Below, in pieces: positions 17,202 to 25,452 of a DNA stretch of 64,000 nt; positions within the stretch are counted from its first letter, which is position 1, and each line of letters begins with the position of its first letter. Source of the stretch: Pseudomonas oleovorans subsp. oleovorans (lineage in GTDB: Bacteria > Pseudomonadota > Gammaproteobacteria > Pseudomonadales > Pseudomonadaceae); assembly GCF_002197815.1 (NCBI RefSeq), contig NZ_NIUB01000020.1, positions 1-64,000 on the forward strand. The letters run 5' to 3'. Both the position numbers and the translations under genes were made by a program. A model generated the notes under the pieces. The model ran no database searches, had not been told where the DNA came from, and saw only the letters and a list, made by a program, of their open reading frames with translations.

Positions 17202-17512
17202 TTCCCGTCTCCCGCCGCTGATTACCAGCAGCCCGATCTATCTCTGGATCAGCTCGCCGGCATCACGCCTACATCCTCTGTTTTCCTATTCCGCACCTCT
17301 GGCAACTCTATGACAGGAGCCGGCATCTTCGACGGCTATATCCTGGTGGTGGACAAGGCAAAGCGCCCCCAGCCAGGGGATGTGGTGCTGGCGATTGTCG
17401 GTGCTGAGTTCCTGGTCAAGCGGTTGCAGTTCGACTGCGAGGGGCGGGCGATGTTGATGGCGAGGAGCTGGAGGTGTGGGGTGTGTGCGTGTGGGTACTG
17501 CAAGCGCTGTAG
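17202..17512 (+). pseudogene. umuD-like error-prone repair gene remnant
   Basis: Recognisable UmuD/S24 peptidase sequence: FPSPAADY at the cleavage region, then the catalytic-serine motif GNSMTGAGIFDG, ILVVDKAKRPQPGDVVLAIV and the lysine in FLVKRLQFD. The true C-terminus EELEVWGVCVWVLQAL is present but in another frame, about 25 codons having been lost just before it. The N-terminal segment is also absent. In intact loci UmuD partners UmuC (DNA polymerase V), which is not here. Confidence 0.75.
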
Positions 17513-17586
17513 GTTGGCCTGAGAATCGGGGGATTATGCGCAATTATGCGAAATAAAATAATTATTCGCCGGTTAGCCCCTTGGGA

Positions 17587-18562
17587 CAGGGCAATCGCAT
17601 GAACGCCTGCCGATTTGAATGAGTCCTTTCCCTGCGGGCATCCTGAGCGCCTCTCTACTCAGGATGCCCTGCAATGTCGCATCACATACCAATCTCCGAT
17701 GTTCTGGTCGCCATCAATGATCCCCGTCAGCAGGGCAAGATTCGTCACGACCTGGTCGAAACACTGGTCGTGGCTATCTGCGGCGTGCTTGCCGGCGCTG
17801 ACACCTTCATCGAAATCGAACTCTGGGCTGAGCAGCGGCTGGACTGGTTCCGCCGTATTCTGAAACTACCCCACGGCATTCCCTCACACGACACCTTTGG
17901 ACGGCTATTCAGCCTGATCGATCCAGAGGAGTTCGAGCAGGCCTTCCGCTGTTGGGTTGCGGCGATCCTACCGGCCCTTTCTCCGCAAGTGGTTGCCCTA
18001 GACGGCAAGACCAGTCGCCGCTCCGGCAAGAAAAACACGGCCCCGTTGCACCTGGTCAGCGCTTTTGCGGTTGATTCAGGACTGATTCTCGGGCAGAGGG
18101 CGACCTCCCAGAAGTCCAACGAGAAGACCGCCATTCCTGAGCTGCTGGCCACACTGGCGCTTGAGGGCTGCACCGTGACGATCGATGCCATGGGTACCCA
18201 GCCGGACATTGCACAGGCCATTCTCGATCGCGGGGCGCACTATCTGCTGGCCATCAAGGGAAACCAGCCGAAGCTGGCCGAAGCGATCGATGACTTCGCT
18301 GACACCTTTTTGGACGGCGATCCTGCCCGGGTACCCCATGCGCACTTCGAGCATGTCGAGAAGGACCATGGCCGGCTGGAGGTTCGTCGCTGCCATGTTT
18401 TCGACCAACTCCAGTGCCTGCCACAGCCAGAACGCTGGCCAGGACTGCGCACTTTCGTGATGCTGGAGTCCGAGCGGACTGTGGGCAACCAGACCAGCCT
18501 GGAGCGCCGTTACTACATCAGCAGTCTTGCTCCGGATGCAGAGCGCATCGCACATGCCATCA
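17587..18562 (+). mobile_element. ISAs1-family insertion sequence, right end lost
   Basis: The left end probably begins at CAGGGCAATCGCATG (17587), 87 bp before the transposase start. The right terminal repeat is missing because the element is cut off near 18562 by another element's end adjoining att core 2. It cannot transpose on its own. Confidence 0.7.
17674..18562 (+). pseudogene. ISAs1-family transposase, 3'-truncated
   Basis: About 296 codons match ISAs1/H-repeat transposases: ISDVLVAINDPRQQGKIRHDL at the start, first catalytic Asp in VALDGKTSRRS, second in VTIDAMGTQ, then ERRYYISSL...ERIAHAIR. The conserved ENSLHW segment with the catalytic Glu is missing. Downstream the frame runs through an element end and the antisense tRNA remnant, giving the meaningless tail WAHTDSNRGP. 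Inactive. Confidence 0.88.
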
Positions 18563-18693
18563 GGGTGTTGGCGCTCGTCGCGTTCCGTAGCAGCAAAAAT
18601 GAAGCGGTACGCAAAACGGTACGCAAATTTTTTTATCGAGCCCATAAACGACAAAAGGCCAGCACGATGGCTGACCTAAGTCGTTGTTTCATA
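18563..18693. other. Element end of C type with paired CGGTACGCA repeats
   Basis: CGGTACGCA occurs at 18605 and 18617, a 12-bp period. The identical arrangement occurs at 39515 and 39527 beside integrase 2. A terminator-like hairpin with GGCCAGC...GCTGACC (18657-18676) reads on the minus strand next to att core 2. So this is the right end of an element related to element C. Confidence 0.65.
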
Positions 18694-18738
18694 TGGTGGG
18701 CCCACACGGACTCGAACCGTGGACCAAAGGATTATGAG
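18694..18738 (-). repeat. att core 2: 3' half of the CAU tRNA gene
   Basis: A 45-nt copy identical to core 3 and differing from core 1 by one base. No tRNA 5' half is present. It separates composite segment A from element B. Confidence 0.9.
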
Positions 18739-19081
18739 TTGCCTAGAAACGCTGCAAGCCCAGTGAAATCGGGCGTAGCTTAGCGCAGGTACAGTTAGCT
18801 GAAAGTAGCGTCGTAGATGGGCTTAAGCGTAATTTGGGGAAATCTGTAAAAGCTGGGCACTGTACCGTCAGTGTACTGATTTCTGTACCGCTAAACTGCC
18901 AAATCTTAGGCGCTTCATGCTTTTGGCTGACAATTCTTGGCTCACGGAAGCGTCAGGAAGAATAAATCTTTCTCCTATTACCATTTTTCTCGCGAAGTCG
19001 CATGTATGCCATCGCCCCTGCGAGCAGATGGCATACACTTTTTACTGTCTGGATAGGCGAAATTAAAGGGTATTTCTTACG
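18739..19081. other. Left end of element B, non-coding
   Basis: The first ~155 bp repeat the sequence right of core 1, including TGTACC-type arm repeats at about 18858-18891 that match those beside integrase 1. The remaining ~190 bp hold only the hairpin listed next. Confidence 0.7.
19003..19043 (+). terminator. Strong hairpin downstream of the ATPase gene
   Basis: Perfect 11-bp stem TGTATGCCATC/GATGGCATACA with a 13-nt loop, followed on the plus strand by CTTTTTAC. It lies 39 bp beyond the end of the minus-strand ATPase gene and would isolate it from the element end. Confidence 0.6.
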
Positions 19082-21520
19082 TTATCGACCATTTGTATCG
19101 ATCGCTTTTTTGACACTTTCAAATGACTTTCTTGCTTCATTAACTGCCTCTATGAAGTCCCAGTAGTTTGGCCTGTTTGAAAGAGCTGTCCATTGTGTGG
19201 CGAGGTAGTTTTTGAAAGTTAATGCTCTTTTGTACCGAACATCTATCGCTAATGAATTGACGTCTTCTGTCAGTTGGTCATTAATCTCTTGATCAAGAAT
19301 CGGGGTGTCGAAAACCATAGCGTCAAGATATGTAAAAGTCCCGATCCAGCGTTTGAGATGATAAGCGCCTATTGTGGTTATTCTGAATGAGTCCGGCATT
19401 TCTCCGATTAATGCACCATTTGCGTCTTCTTCGAATGTTATACGTTGCGATGTTTCGATTAGTTTCTTGTTTGTGCATCTTCTTAGCGCGTTGGATATTT
19501 GCTCTGCAGTAAATCCATGGTTTTGTAGTTCTTCGGTCAGTGTCGAAGATGAGCAGAACCCGTCGTTGTCCCTATGTCTTCCTTGTGTGTTTAGGAAGGC
19601 TATGAGTATGGGGACTAGAAAATGTTCACCAGTATCAGCGCTAGATACGTCGAACATATTCATTGCGATGGATGTGTCTGGGTTATAGTGGGAGTAGTCT
19701 CCCAAAAGTGCTGACTTAGTGAATTCGTGAAGTGGGATTCTATATCGTCCTTCTTCTCCCATGATTCTTATGATCTTCTCTGCGTCAATGTTTGGGCTGC
19801 CAATAAATCCGGTCACGAACTCAATCGCGCTTCGGATGTTTCCTCCCGTGATGTTAGATAGAAATTCATAAAGCTCAGAGTTTTCAGACAATGAAGACAC
19901 TAACGCCTTGAGGAACATTGCTAGGTTCCCGGCGTTAATTTTTACATAATTTATAGTCTCTATCGGAATGTTGCCTTCGGCCATTTCTAGGGCAAAAATC
20001 AATCTCTTTTGAATGACTGTGTCAATTCTTGGTGGTGAGATGGTAAAAATTTTATGCGGATAGGCGGAAAGTGCTCCGGATCTCTTTGATTTGAAAAAGG
20101 TTTGCGGCCTGACTGATATGAATACTGTCGCACTCCAGTCTTTGGCTAATTCTTGGGATATGATGAAGGCGCCTTGTTGGATATCATAATCACGTTGGTC
20201 TGCATTATCTAAAGATATAATTATTTGGCGTTGAGTAGATTTTGAATATGCATTTATTGATCGCTTTAAGTGCTGGTCTTTTTGTTTTGTCTCGATTTCC
20301 AGCATTTCAAATAGCTTTGTTTCATAGAGGGCTGGGTCGCTCTCTCGCTTGGCACCCCAGAGCCCTGATGAAAAACGATGTATTTCCGAAGCGTAAATGC
20401 CTTTTATGAATTTATAGGAATTAACATCTATTTCATAAGCTTTTAATAGCTGGCTTTCTATTTCGTTTAGCACGTACGTTTTTAAGTCGTCAGTCAGTGC
20501 TGCTTTTGAACCAAGGTCAATGTATATATAGATTGCATTCTTGAATTCTTCTTGGGCGCTGTTGTACATCAAGTTCTTGACAAACGAAGTTTTCCCAACA
20601 CCTACATCGCCGAGCAGTACTATCGGTCTTCTAGTGATGGCTTCTGATAGGATGTCAGGTGAGAGATTTAATCCTCTCTTTTCTTTTATTGGTGATATGT
20701 GTGGGGTTGGTTCGTCTGTTTTAAATAAAGATGCATATCTGGCTTCGAGTATATTTTTACTTAGTAGTGCATATTTTGATAGTGCTCCGCTCTCGCAGTA
20801 GCATTCAGAAAAAAATCTTTTCTCGATTTCGCTGGATTCAATAATGTCTTGTAGGAAAAGCTCGGAGAGTTGGCGTAGTGTAGATTGTAGTTCGCTTGTA
20901 TATCGGATGGTTGGGTAGGTTGTTAGTTTTGATGAAAGTTTGTTTGGTACTGTGCTTTGTCCTGATGCGAGATATCTGTATATATTTTTTTCTTTAACGC
21001 CCGCTGGCGAAAAAATTTGCCAAGCAATGTGAAAATTTTCTTTTAGGTGAGCGAGGCTCGTAAAGACAACGGCTTTCCCATCGAAAATGGAAATGCCATC
21101 TTGCCGAGATGCCAAGAAAATTATGTACTGGTGGCCGTTGCTAACTATTGCAAGAGGTACTCCGCGCTGGCTGCAGTACTGATGTGCTTGCTTTATAGCG
21201 TCAGATGCTTCGTTGCTTATGCGGATTAATGACTTTAGGTCAGTAACAAGATTCTTGGGGAGTCCTGCTGGTATTTCGAATGTTCTACCCTCTCGTTTGG
21301 CTTCGAGAATGGCAACTCTTGGTTTCCCAAGTTCATAGTCACTAAATAAGCCATCTTCTGATTTTTCTACTTCCGATGTATGTCTATCCCAGTTTAAGCA
21401 GTCAAATAAAATTTTGTCGATAATATGGAATCTGGTTTGGGCTTCATTCATGTCACTGTCTGTTGTCAAAGAAGAAATTAGCTCGCCTAGAGCTTTTTCT
21501 CCCTCACTAAGTGTGATCAT
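19082..21520 (-). CDS. HSDR_N nuclease-like domain fused to a P-loop ATPase (putative defence protein)
   Basis: 812 residues. ATG 21520 is preferred because AAGGA sits 7 bp upstream; an ATG six codons earlier (21538) is possible. Residues about 25-170 resemble the N-terminal domain of type I restriction HsdR, with a PD-(D/E)xK-like set D61, E73 and K75 (VAILEAKRE) and VSNGHQYIIF. A STAND/KAP-like NTPase follows: Walker A GDVGVGKT (304-311) and Walker B IIISLDNAD (about 433-441). The last ~250 residues look like winged-helix or helical repeats. Base composition is visibly AT-rich against its neighbours, indicating separate acquisition. It is third in a co-oriented row with the NERD and mrr genes. 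I infer an anti-phage role; no named system is claimed. Confidence 0.75.
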   Translation of the reverse strand: MITLSEGEKALGELISSLTTDSDMNEAQTRFHIIDKILFDCLNWDRHTSEVEKSEDGLFSDYELGKPRVAILEAKREGRTFEIPAGLPKNLVTDLKSLIRISNEASDAIKQAHQYCSQRGVPLAIVSNGHQYIIFLASRQDGISIFDGKAVVFTSLAHLKENFHIAWQIFSPAGVKEKNIYRYLASGQSTVPNKLSSKLTTYPTIRYTSELQSTLRQLSELFLQDIIESSEIEKRFFSECYCESGALSKYALLSKNILEARYASLFKTDEPTPHISPIKEKRGLNLSPDILSEAITRRPIVLLGDVGVGKTSFVKNLMYNSAQEEFKNAIYIYIDLGSKAALTDDLKTYVLNEIESQLLKAYEIDVNSYKFIKGIYASEIHRFSSGLWGAKRESDPALYETKLFEMLEIETKQKDQHLKRSINAYSKSTQRQIIISLDNADQRDYDIQQGAFIISQELAKDWSATVFISVRPQTFFKSKRSGALSAYPHKIFTISPPRIDTVIQKRLIFALEMAEGNIPIETINYVKINAGNLAMFLKALVSSLSENSELYEFLSNITGGNIRSAIEFVTGFIGSPNIDAEKIIRIMGEEGRYRIPLHEFTKSALLGDYSHYNPDTSIAMNMFDVSSADTGEHFLVPILIAFLNTQGRHRDNDGFCSSSTLTEELQNHGFTAEQISNALRRCTNKKLIETSQRITFEEDANGALIGEMPDSFRITTIGAYHLKRWIGTFTYLDAMVFDTPILDQEINDQLTEDVNSLAIDVRYKRALTFKNYLATQWTALSNRPNYWDFIEAVNEARKSFESVKKAIDTNGR

Positions 21521-21616
21521 TTTTTCGTCCTTAAACATATTATTTATTTCCCCGATAAATTCGATTTCGGGTTCTAGATAAGTTCTGGATGAGGTGAGGG
21601 GCTATTGCTCGCAAAG

Positions 21617-22537
21617 TCACTCCTCATCAAAGTAGTCACTATCAAGCTTCGGCAGCTTTAGCAGGCGCGACGTTACACCGACCTCATGATCCATCATCAG
21701 GTTGACCAGGCGACTGCCATCAACCAGCACCATGCCTTCCACGGAGCGGGAAAAGTCGATTGCCTGGGCGGTAAAACCTGATGTGGTGATAAATACTCCG
21801 CGCTTGGCTTTCTGCCCGGCGAGAGCCCCATAAAAGGCTTGGAGTTCTGGCCGCCCAACCGTGCCCTGCCAGCGTTTTGCTTGGACGTAGACCTTTTCCA
21901 AACCGAGCTTGTCGAGTGAGATCACTCCATCGATACCGCCATCGCCGCTGCCGCCGACGCGCTGTAGATCGTTGCGACTAGCCCCGTAGCCAAGGCTGTG
22001 CAGCACATCCAGCACGATAACTTCAAAGCGGTTGGGGCTGACTTGCACAAGGTTATCTAGTAGGTCTGCAGCCGTTGCCTCGCGTAGCTCACGTAGAGCT
22101 TGCTCCAGGCGATCGTCAGGGCTAACAGTGGCTGAACTGAGTGCGGGTGCAGACTGCTCTTGCTCATCGAGGGGGATAGCGTCGGTCGGGCTCTTGAGCT
22201 TCACGTCCATAAAGCCAATGGCGAGCTGTTCGACCTTATCCGCACTTAGAGGGGCAGGGTGCTGGGCTGCATAGGCAATACCTGCGTCAGTCAGCTTCCA
22301 ATATCCACGCTTGGCGCTGCTGGAAAGGCCTGCACGCTTGAGCCGGTCGTGTGCCCAGCCTGCACGGTTTTTGTAGGTGGCCTGGCCACTGGCAATCAGC
22401 TCCTGGCGCTGAGCTTCTGACAGGTTCAGTGCATTGGCAGCAGCCTCATGGGCGTCACGTGCGGTAGCGCCTTCGGGCGTAGCGGCCAAGTAGCGCAGGA
22501 TCGGTTCAATGAACTGGTCGTAGGTTGGAACGGACAT
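21617..22537 (-). CDS. mrr: Mrr-type restriction endonuclease (type IV)
   Basis: 306 residues. An N-terminal winged-helix Mrr_N domain (about 5-95, ...KNRAGWAHDRLKRAGL...GYWKLTDAG) precedes a C-terminal Mrr_cat domain (about 165-290) with catalytic D203 in GDGGIDG and Q219/K221 in VYVQAKRW. Start ATG 22537 has GGAG upstream and coincides with the domain start; the longer frame has no support. Mrr cleaves modified DNA. The gene starts 38 bp after NERD copy 2 and is followed by the ATPase gene after 96 bp, all on the same strand. Confidence 0.9.
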   Translation of the reverse strand: MSVPTYDQFIEPILRYLAATPEGATARDAHEAAANALNLSEAQRQELIASGQATYKNRAGWAHDRLKRAGLSSSAKRGYWKLTDAGIAYAAQHPAPLSADKVEQLAIGFMDVKLKSPTDAIPLDEQEQSAPALSSATVSPDDRLEQALRELREATAADLLDNLVQVSPNRFEVIVLDVLHSLGYGASRNDLQRVGGSGDGGIDGVISLDKLGLEKVYVQAKRWQGTVGRPELQAFYGALAGQKAKRGVFITTSGFTAQAIDFSRSVEGMVLVDGSRLVNLMMDHEVGVTSRLLKLPKLDSDYFDEE

Positions 22538-22575
22538 TGCGACTCCATGCGTAGAATTGAGGTTAGTGCTACGTG

Positions 22576-23346
22576 CTAAAGGCTCTGCATGGTTCGGCAC
22601 TTGGGAAACGCTGAGCAACCCCAGAACTGTTGCCCCGCTTTCGGGCCTGATTTCACGGTGCGAATCAGCAGTTCGCTGCCGCATTTCGGGCATTGCCGCT
22701 CGGCTGTCGGATCACTGCGGCGCTTGAGGTTTTGCACGTGCTCGCGGTGGGTGGCGAGCGTCGGCGCGCGGCGGTCGGTTTGCAGAACGTGCAGCATGGC
22801 GTCGACTTCAGACTCGCTGAATACCTGCTGCTGGAATGACTTGATATAGCGGATAAAGCCAATGCCCTGGGTCACGTTGGCCGGCACCTCGGTTTTGAAG
22901 GTGCTGCCGCCGACAAAGGCGATCACCGAGTGCAGGTGCGCGGGATCAACGCCAAGGGTCGCTTCCAAGGCTTTGAGGTGCTTGTAGTTCTGCCGTAGCG
23001 GGTTCTGGAATTTGAATGTGCGTTTGTAAAGCTTCTGCGTCCACTGTGGTTGTTTTTCGCTGCCGAAGATCCAACCGCTAATGTTCTTCGTTTCCAGCAC
23101 GAAGATGCCGTAGGGCGAGAGAAATACGTGGTCGATCTGCGTGGTGCCGTCGGGCGTGTTCAGGGTGACGTTGTGCAGGCGGCGGTAGGTCTGCTTATCC
23201 AGCTGCCAATGGGCAAACAGCCGCACCAGGAGTTCGCCTGTTTGGCCTTTGGCCCACGGCGACTTGAGCAGGCCGATCAGCAGTGCGGCCGGGATAAACC
23301 AGGCCAACATGCCCCAGACCTGGGCGATGATGGGGGAGAAGTCCAT
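22576..23346 (-). CDS. NERD-domain protein with C-terminal zinc ribbon (copy 2)
   Basis: A 256-residue near-identical paralogue of the 13438-14208 protein: same N-terminal membrane helix, NERD D72/E85/K87 set and C4 zinc ribbon, with about 20 substitutions. Its close spacing to mrr suggests a bicistronic unit. Membrane-anchored NERD plus modified-DNA endonuclease would be a coherent nuclease pair, but no experiment is implied. Confidence 0.82.
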   Translation of the reverse strand: MDFSPIIAQVWGMLAWFIPAALLIGLLKSPWAKGQTGELLVRLFAHWQLDKQTYRRLHNVTLNTPDGTTQIDHVFLSPYGIFVLETKNISGWIFGSEKQPQWTQKLYKRTFKFQNPLRQNYKHLKALEATLGVDPAHLHSVIAFVGGSTFKTEVPANVTQGIGFIRYIKSFQQQVFSESEVDAMLHVLQTDRRAPTLATHREHVQNLKRRSDPTAERQCPKCGSELLIRTVKSGPKAGQQFWGCSAFPKCRTMQSL

Positions 23347-23530
23347 TTCCTATCCTTGGTAATCCTGAGTTAACCGGATAGTACCGAAAGTCAGCGTAAA
23401 TGGACGAACGTATTCGAAGGCGACAATCGGCTCATTGCGTGAGCCGAATATTCCGGCTATTCGGCTCACTCGGCTCTAAGCACCCGCTCAGGCTTTAGCT
23501 TCAGCCGTCGTGTTGATTTTTGCTGAGGTC
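22576..23530. repeat. 955-bp direct repeat, copy 2
   Basis: Partner of 13438-14392, equal in length and without visible indels. It includes the double-hairpin leader (23429-23468). Homologous recombination between the copies would delete about 9.1 kb, including att core 2. Confidence 0.9.
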
Positions 23531-23535
23531 ATGCA

Positions 23536-23565
23536 TACGTTACATCTGCTTAATCTTGTAACGTA
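23536..23565. promoter_or_regulatory. Operator palindrome upstream of the XRE gene
   Basis: TACGTTACA and TGTAACGTA are perfect 9-bp inverted repeats with a 12-nt spacer, ending 8 bp before the ATG. A likely autoregulatory site for the XRE protein. Confidence 0.7.
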
Positions 23566-23573
23566 AACATGAC

Positions 23574-23825
23574 ATGGACTACTCCCTTATCACGCATCGT
23601 CTCGGCCAACAGCTTCGGCAGCGTCGCCTCAATCGTGGGCTGACTCAGGCTGCTCTCGCTTCTCTGGCTTGCCTCACCCGGCAAAAGGTTATCGCTATTG
23701 AGAAGGGCGACCTCTCGGTGGGGATGATGGCCTATGCACGCGTGCTGGCTGCTCTCGATGCTGAGCTTACTGTCGTGCCCGCAGTTATTCCCACGCTGGA
23801 CGAAATCCACGGGATATTTGACTGA
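23574..23825 (+). CDS. XRE family (HipB/HigA-like) antitoxin-type regulator
   Basis: 83 residues, essentially one helix-turn-helix (about 8-62: LGQQLRQRRLNRGLTQAALASLACLTRQKVIAIEKGD). Its tail ends at the position where HipB-type antitoxins run into the toxin start. A TGATGG stop/start overlap follows, but that frame (MAEMLPSGVR) stops after ten codons, so any HipA-like toxin is lost. Probably an orphan antitoxin with its operator intact. Confidence 0.7.
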   Translation: MDYSLITHRLGQQLRQRRLNRGLTQAALASLACLTRQKVIAIEKGDLSVGMMAYARVLAALDAELTVVPAVIPTLDEIHGIFD

Positions 23826-23985
23826 TGGCAGAAATGCTTCCGTCTGGTGTTCGCTAAGTAGTCCGGCTGCGACGTGTTCATCTAGGTACATGGCAGCCTT
23901 GGGCCACCTGATTGAACTGCATCCGCTGCGCCTCGACTACCTGGCTGATCGAGGCCACTGTCTGTGTGTCCTTTGGCCGGTATGA

Positions 23986-24201
23986 CTAGGCTTCGGGAGA
24001 ATCAAGGTCGGCACAGCCGCTGTCGCTGCAGGCTTCGTTTCTCGTCTGATTCATTGCCTTGGCTCGCTCCGCCACTTCCCGTGCACGCGCGATATAGCTG
24101 GCATCGCCGGTTTCTTCCGCGTCGGCCAGAAACACCGCTATATCCTCATCATCGGTCAGGTATTTGGCAGGGTCATAGGGTGTCAGCAGCTCGCTGCTCA
24201 T
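23986..24201 (-). CDS. HigA-like addiction-module antidote, C-terminally shortened
   Basis: 71 residues beginning LTPYDPAKYLTDDEDIAVFLADAEETGDASYIARAREVAERAKAM, the N-terminal pattern of the putative addiction-module antidote family. Usually a helix-turn-helix of about 40 residues follows; here it is replaced by an unrelated tail NQTRNEACSDSGCADLDSPEA, so DNA binding may be lost. No HigB toxin gene is adjacent. Two palindromes lie upstream. Confidence 0.5.
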   Translation of the reverse strand: MSSELLTPYDPAKYLTDDEDIAVFLADAEETGDASYIARAREVAERAKAMNQTRNEACSDSGCADLDSPEA

Positions 24202-24224
24202 GGCGATATTCCTCGCTGGTCTAG

Positions 24225-24287
24225 ATTTTCGCGTCGCGAAAATGAGGGCGTGACTTTATGGTCATGATTTTTCGCGTGGCGAAAATC
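24225..24287. promoter_or_regulatory. Twin palindromes upstream of the antidote-like gene
   Basis: ATTTTCGCGTCGCGAAAAT (24225-24243) is a perfect 9-bp inverted repeat. A second, GATTTTTCGCGTGGCGAAAATC (24266-24287), shares the TTTTCGC/GCGAAAA arms. Their spacing of 42 bp (about four helical turns) suits cooperative repressor binding. Confidence 0.7.
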
Positions 24288-24439
24288 CGCAGCGGGTGAT
24301 GACCTTTACCTGATTTGGCACTCACCGAGGCTGTGAGCGGTACGTCCACTGTCCATGGACTGAGGACGGCTATCCGTGCGGCTAGTCACGCCAGTATGTC
24401 ACGGGTACGGAATTTGATTCTTTACTCACAACCGGAAGA

Positions 24440-24472
24440 ACGTGGGTAAAAAATTGGGAAATTTACCCACGT
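24440..24472. promoter_or_regulatory. Palindrome in the 24202-24572 spacer
   Basis: ACGTGGGTAAA and TTTACCCACGT, perfect 11-bp inverted repeats with an 11-nt spacer, about 100 bp upstream of the small ORF at 24573. Function unknown (operator or hairpin). Apart from this, the twin palindromes and the short direct repeat at 24531, the 370-bp spacer contains nothing supportable. Confidence 0.55.
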
Positions 24473-24530
24473 ACCGCAGACGGCAGACTGTTCACGTTGC
24501 TCAACTGGGGGGACGATAGAGAAAACGGAC

Positions 24531-24545
24531 AAAATCGTACGCTAA
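24531..24545. repeat. 15-bp direct repeat, copy 1
   Basis: AAAATCGTACGCTAA, repeated exactly at 25453-25467. The two copies bracket a unit containing the small ORF and the XRE-fusion gene. Confidence 0.6.
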
Positions 24546-24572
24546 AGCCAAAGAAAAACAGGGAGACACACC

Positions 24573-24824
24573 ATGACCGAAGCCGAAAAATGGGCTGCAT
24601 GCGACTCTGCCAAGCAGTCACTACACATCATTGCAAGCCACTTGTCAGCGTGCATATACGCAGAAAAGAAGGGGGAAGCCCCCGACCAGAAGCAGATCGA
24701 CGAATGGATTAAAGAGCGGCATGCGATGATCCTTTTGGCCCGCTCGCTCACCGTCGATGACATGGCCACTATCGGCCGTGTCAGAGAAAATTACGACCAG
24801 AAAGCAATCGAACTATCGAAATAG
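24573..24824 (+). CDS. Small hypothetical protein
   Basis: 83 residues, charged and helical (MTEAEKWAACDSAKQSLHII...), with a good GGGAGA ribosome site 8 bp upstream. No recognised domain and no signal peptide. It lies within a block bracketed by 15-bp direct repeats and convergent with the XRE-fusion gene. Confidence 0.6.
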   Translation: MTEAEKWAACDSAKQSLHIIASHLSACIYAEKKGEAPDQKQIDEWIKERHAMILLARSLTVDDMATIGRVRENYDQKAIELSK

Positions 24825-24890
24825 GACTAGACCCAGGATGGCTAGCCGTGACCGATGACCTACCCAAGCCACTGCTGTGAAGCCGCACGA

Positions 24891-25343
24891 TCAATGAGAG
24901 CCAGGCTCGACCCCGGCTGCGGCGGCTAGCTGGATCACGCCGCGAGCCTTAGCCACGTTACTCAGCGCCAACAGAAAGGCGTCTGGATTAGGGTCTTCTA
25001 GGGCAGCGCTCAGGTAAGCCCGAATGGTTTCTGCGTCGATCAGATGTGCCGACACGTCAAACGCTTGAATAGCCATGGCTGTTACTCCTTGCCCTGACCG
25101 CTGCTCGTTGAGGATGCCTTCAATCGTGCGTTGGTGTCCTGCCTTAACCAGCTTCAGTTCATAGCCAGCTGCTGCGAGCAGCCGAACCAGCACCGACACG
25201 CTCATATCACCTTTGGCCAGTGTTTCCATGCGCGCCACCGTGGTACGCGCGACACCAGCACGGCTGGCCAGCGCTTGCTGGCTAAGCTTCGCGCCTCTGC
25301 GAGCCTCTTTCAGCATCTCGGAAACATCGTGGAGAGAAGTCAT
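24891..25343 (-). CDS. XRE helix-turn-helix fused to an antidote-like C-terminus
   Basis: 150 residues. Residues 1-70 form an XRE domain (MLKEARRGAKLSQQALASRAGVARTTVARMETLAKGD). Residues about 95-145 (LIDAETIRAYLSAALEDPNPDAFLLALSNVAKARGVIQLAAAAGV) resemble the start of HigA-type antidotes and stop just before their helix-turn-helix. ATG 25343 fits the domain start. An unusual domain joint; its partner toxin, if any, is not next to it. Confidence 0.6.
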   Translation of the reverse strand: MTSLHDVSEMLKEARRGAKLSQQALASRAGVARTTVARMETLAKGDMSVSVLVRLLAAAGYELKLVKAGHQRTIEGILNEQRSGQGVTAMAIQAFDVSAHLIDAETIRAYLSAALEDPNPDAFLLALSNVAKARGVIQLAAAAGVEPGSH

Positions 25344-25452
25344 TTGTAGCCCCTGGGCGTCAGAAACGGGTGAAGTGCCGAAAGATGTAGCTCTTGGGCT
25401 ACAAGCTAGCTGCGTCGGCCAGGCGATACTTGGGGAGCCCACAGAATTCGGA

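Noticed and set aside
18563..18783. Transposase frame continuing to a tail with WAHTDSNRGPKDYE
   Set aside because: This is the antisense translation of the tRNA 3' half and element end; conserved transposase sequence stops at about 18562.
23824..23985. HipA-like toxin after the XRE gene
   Set aside because: The coupled frame stops after ten codons and no HipA motif can be recognised in the rest.
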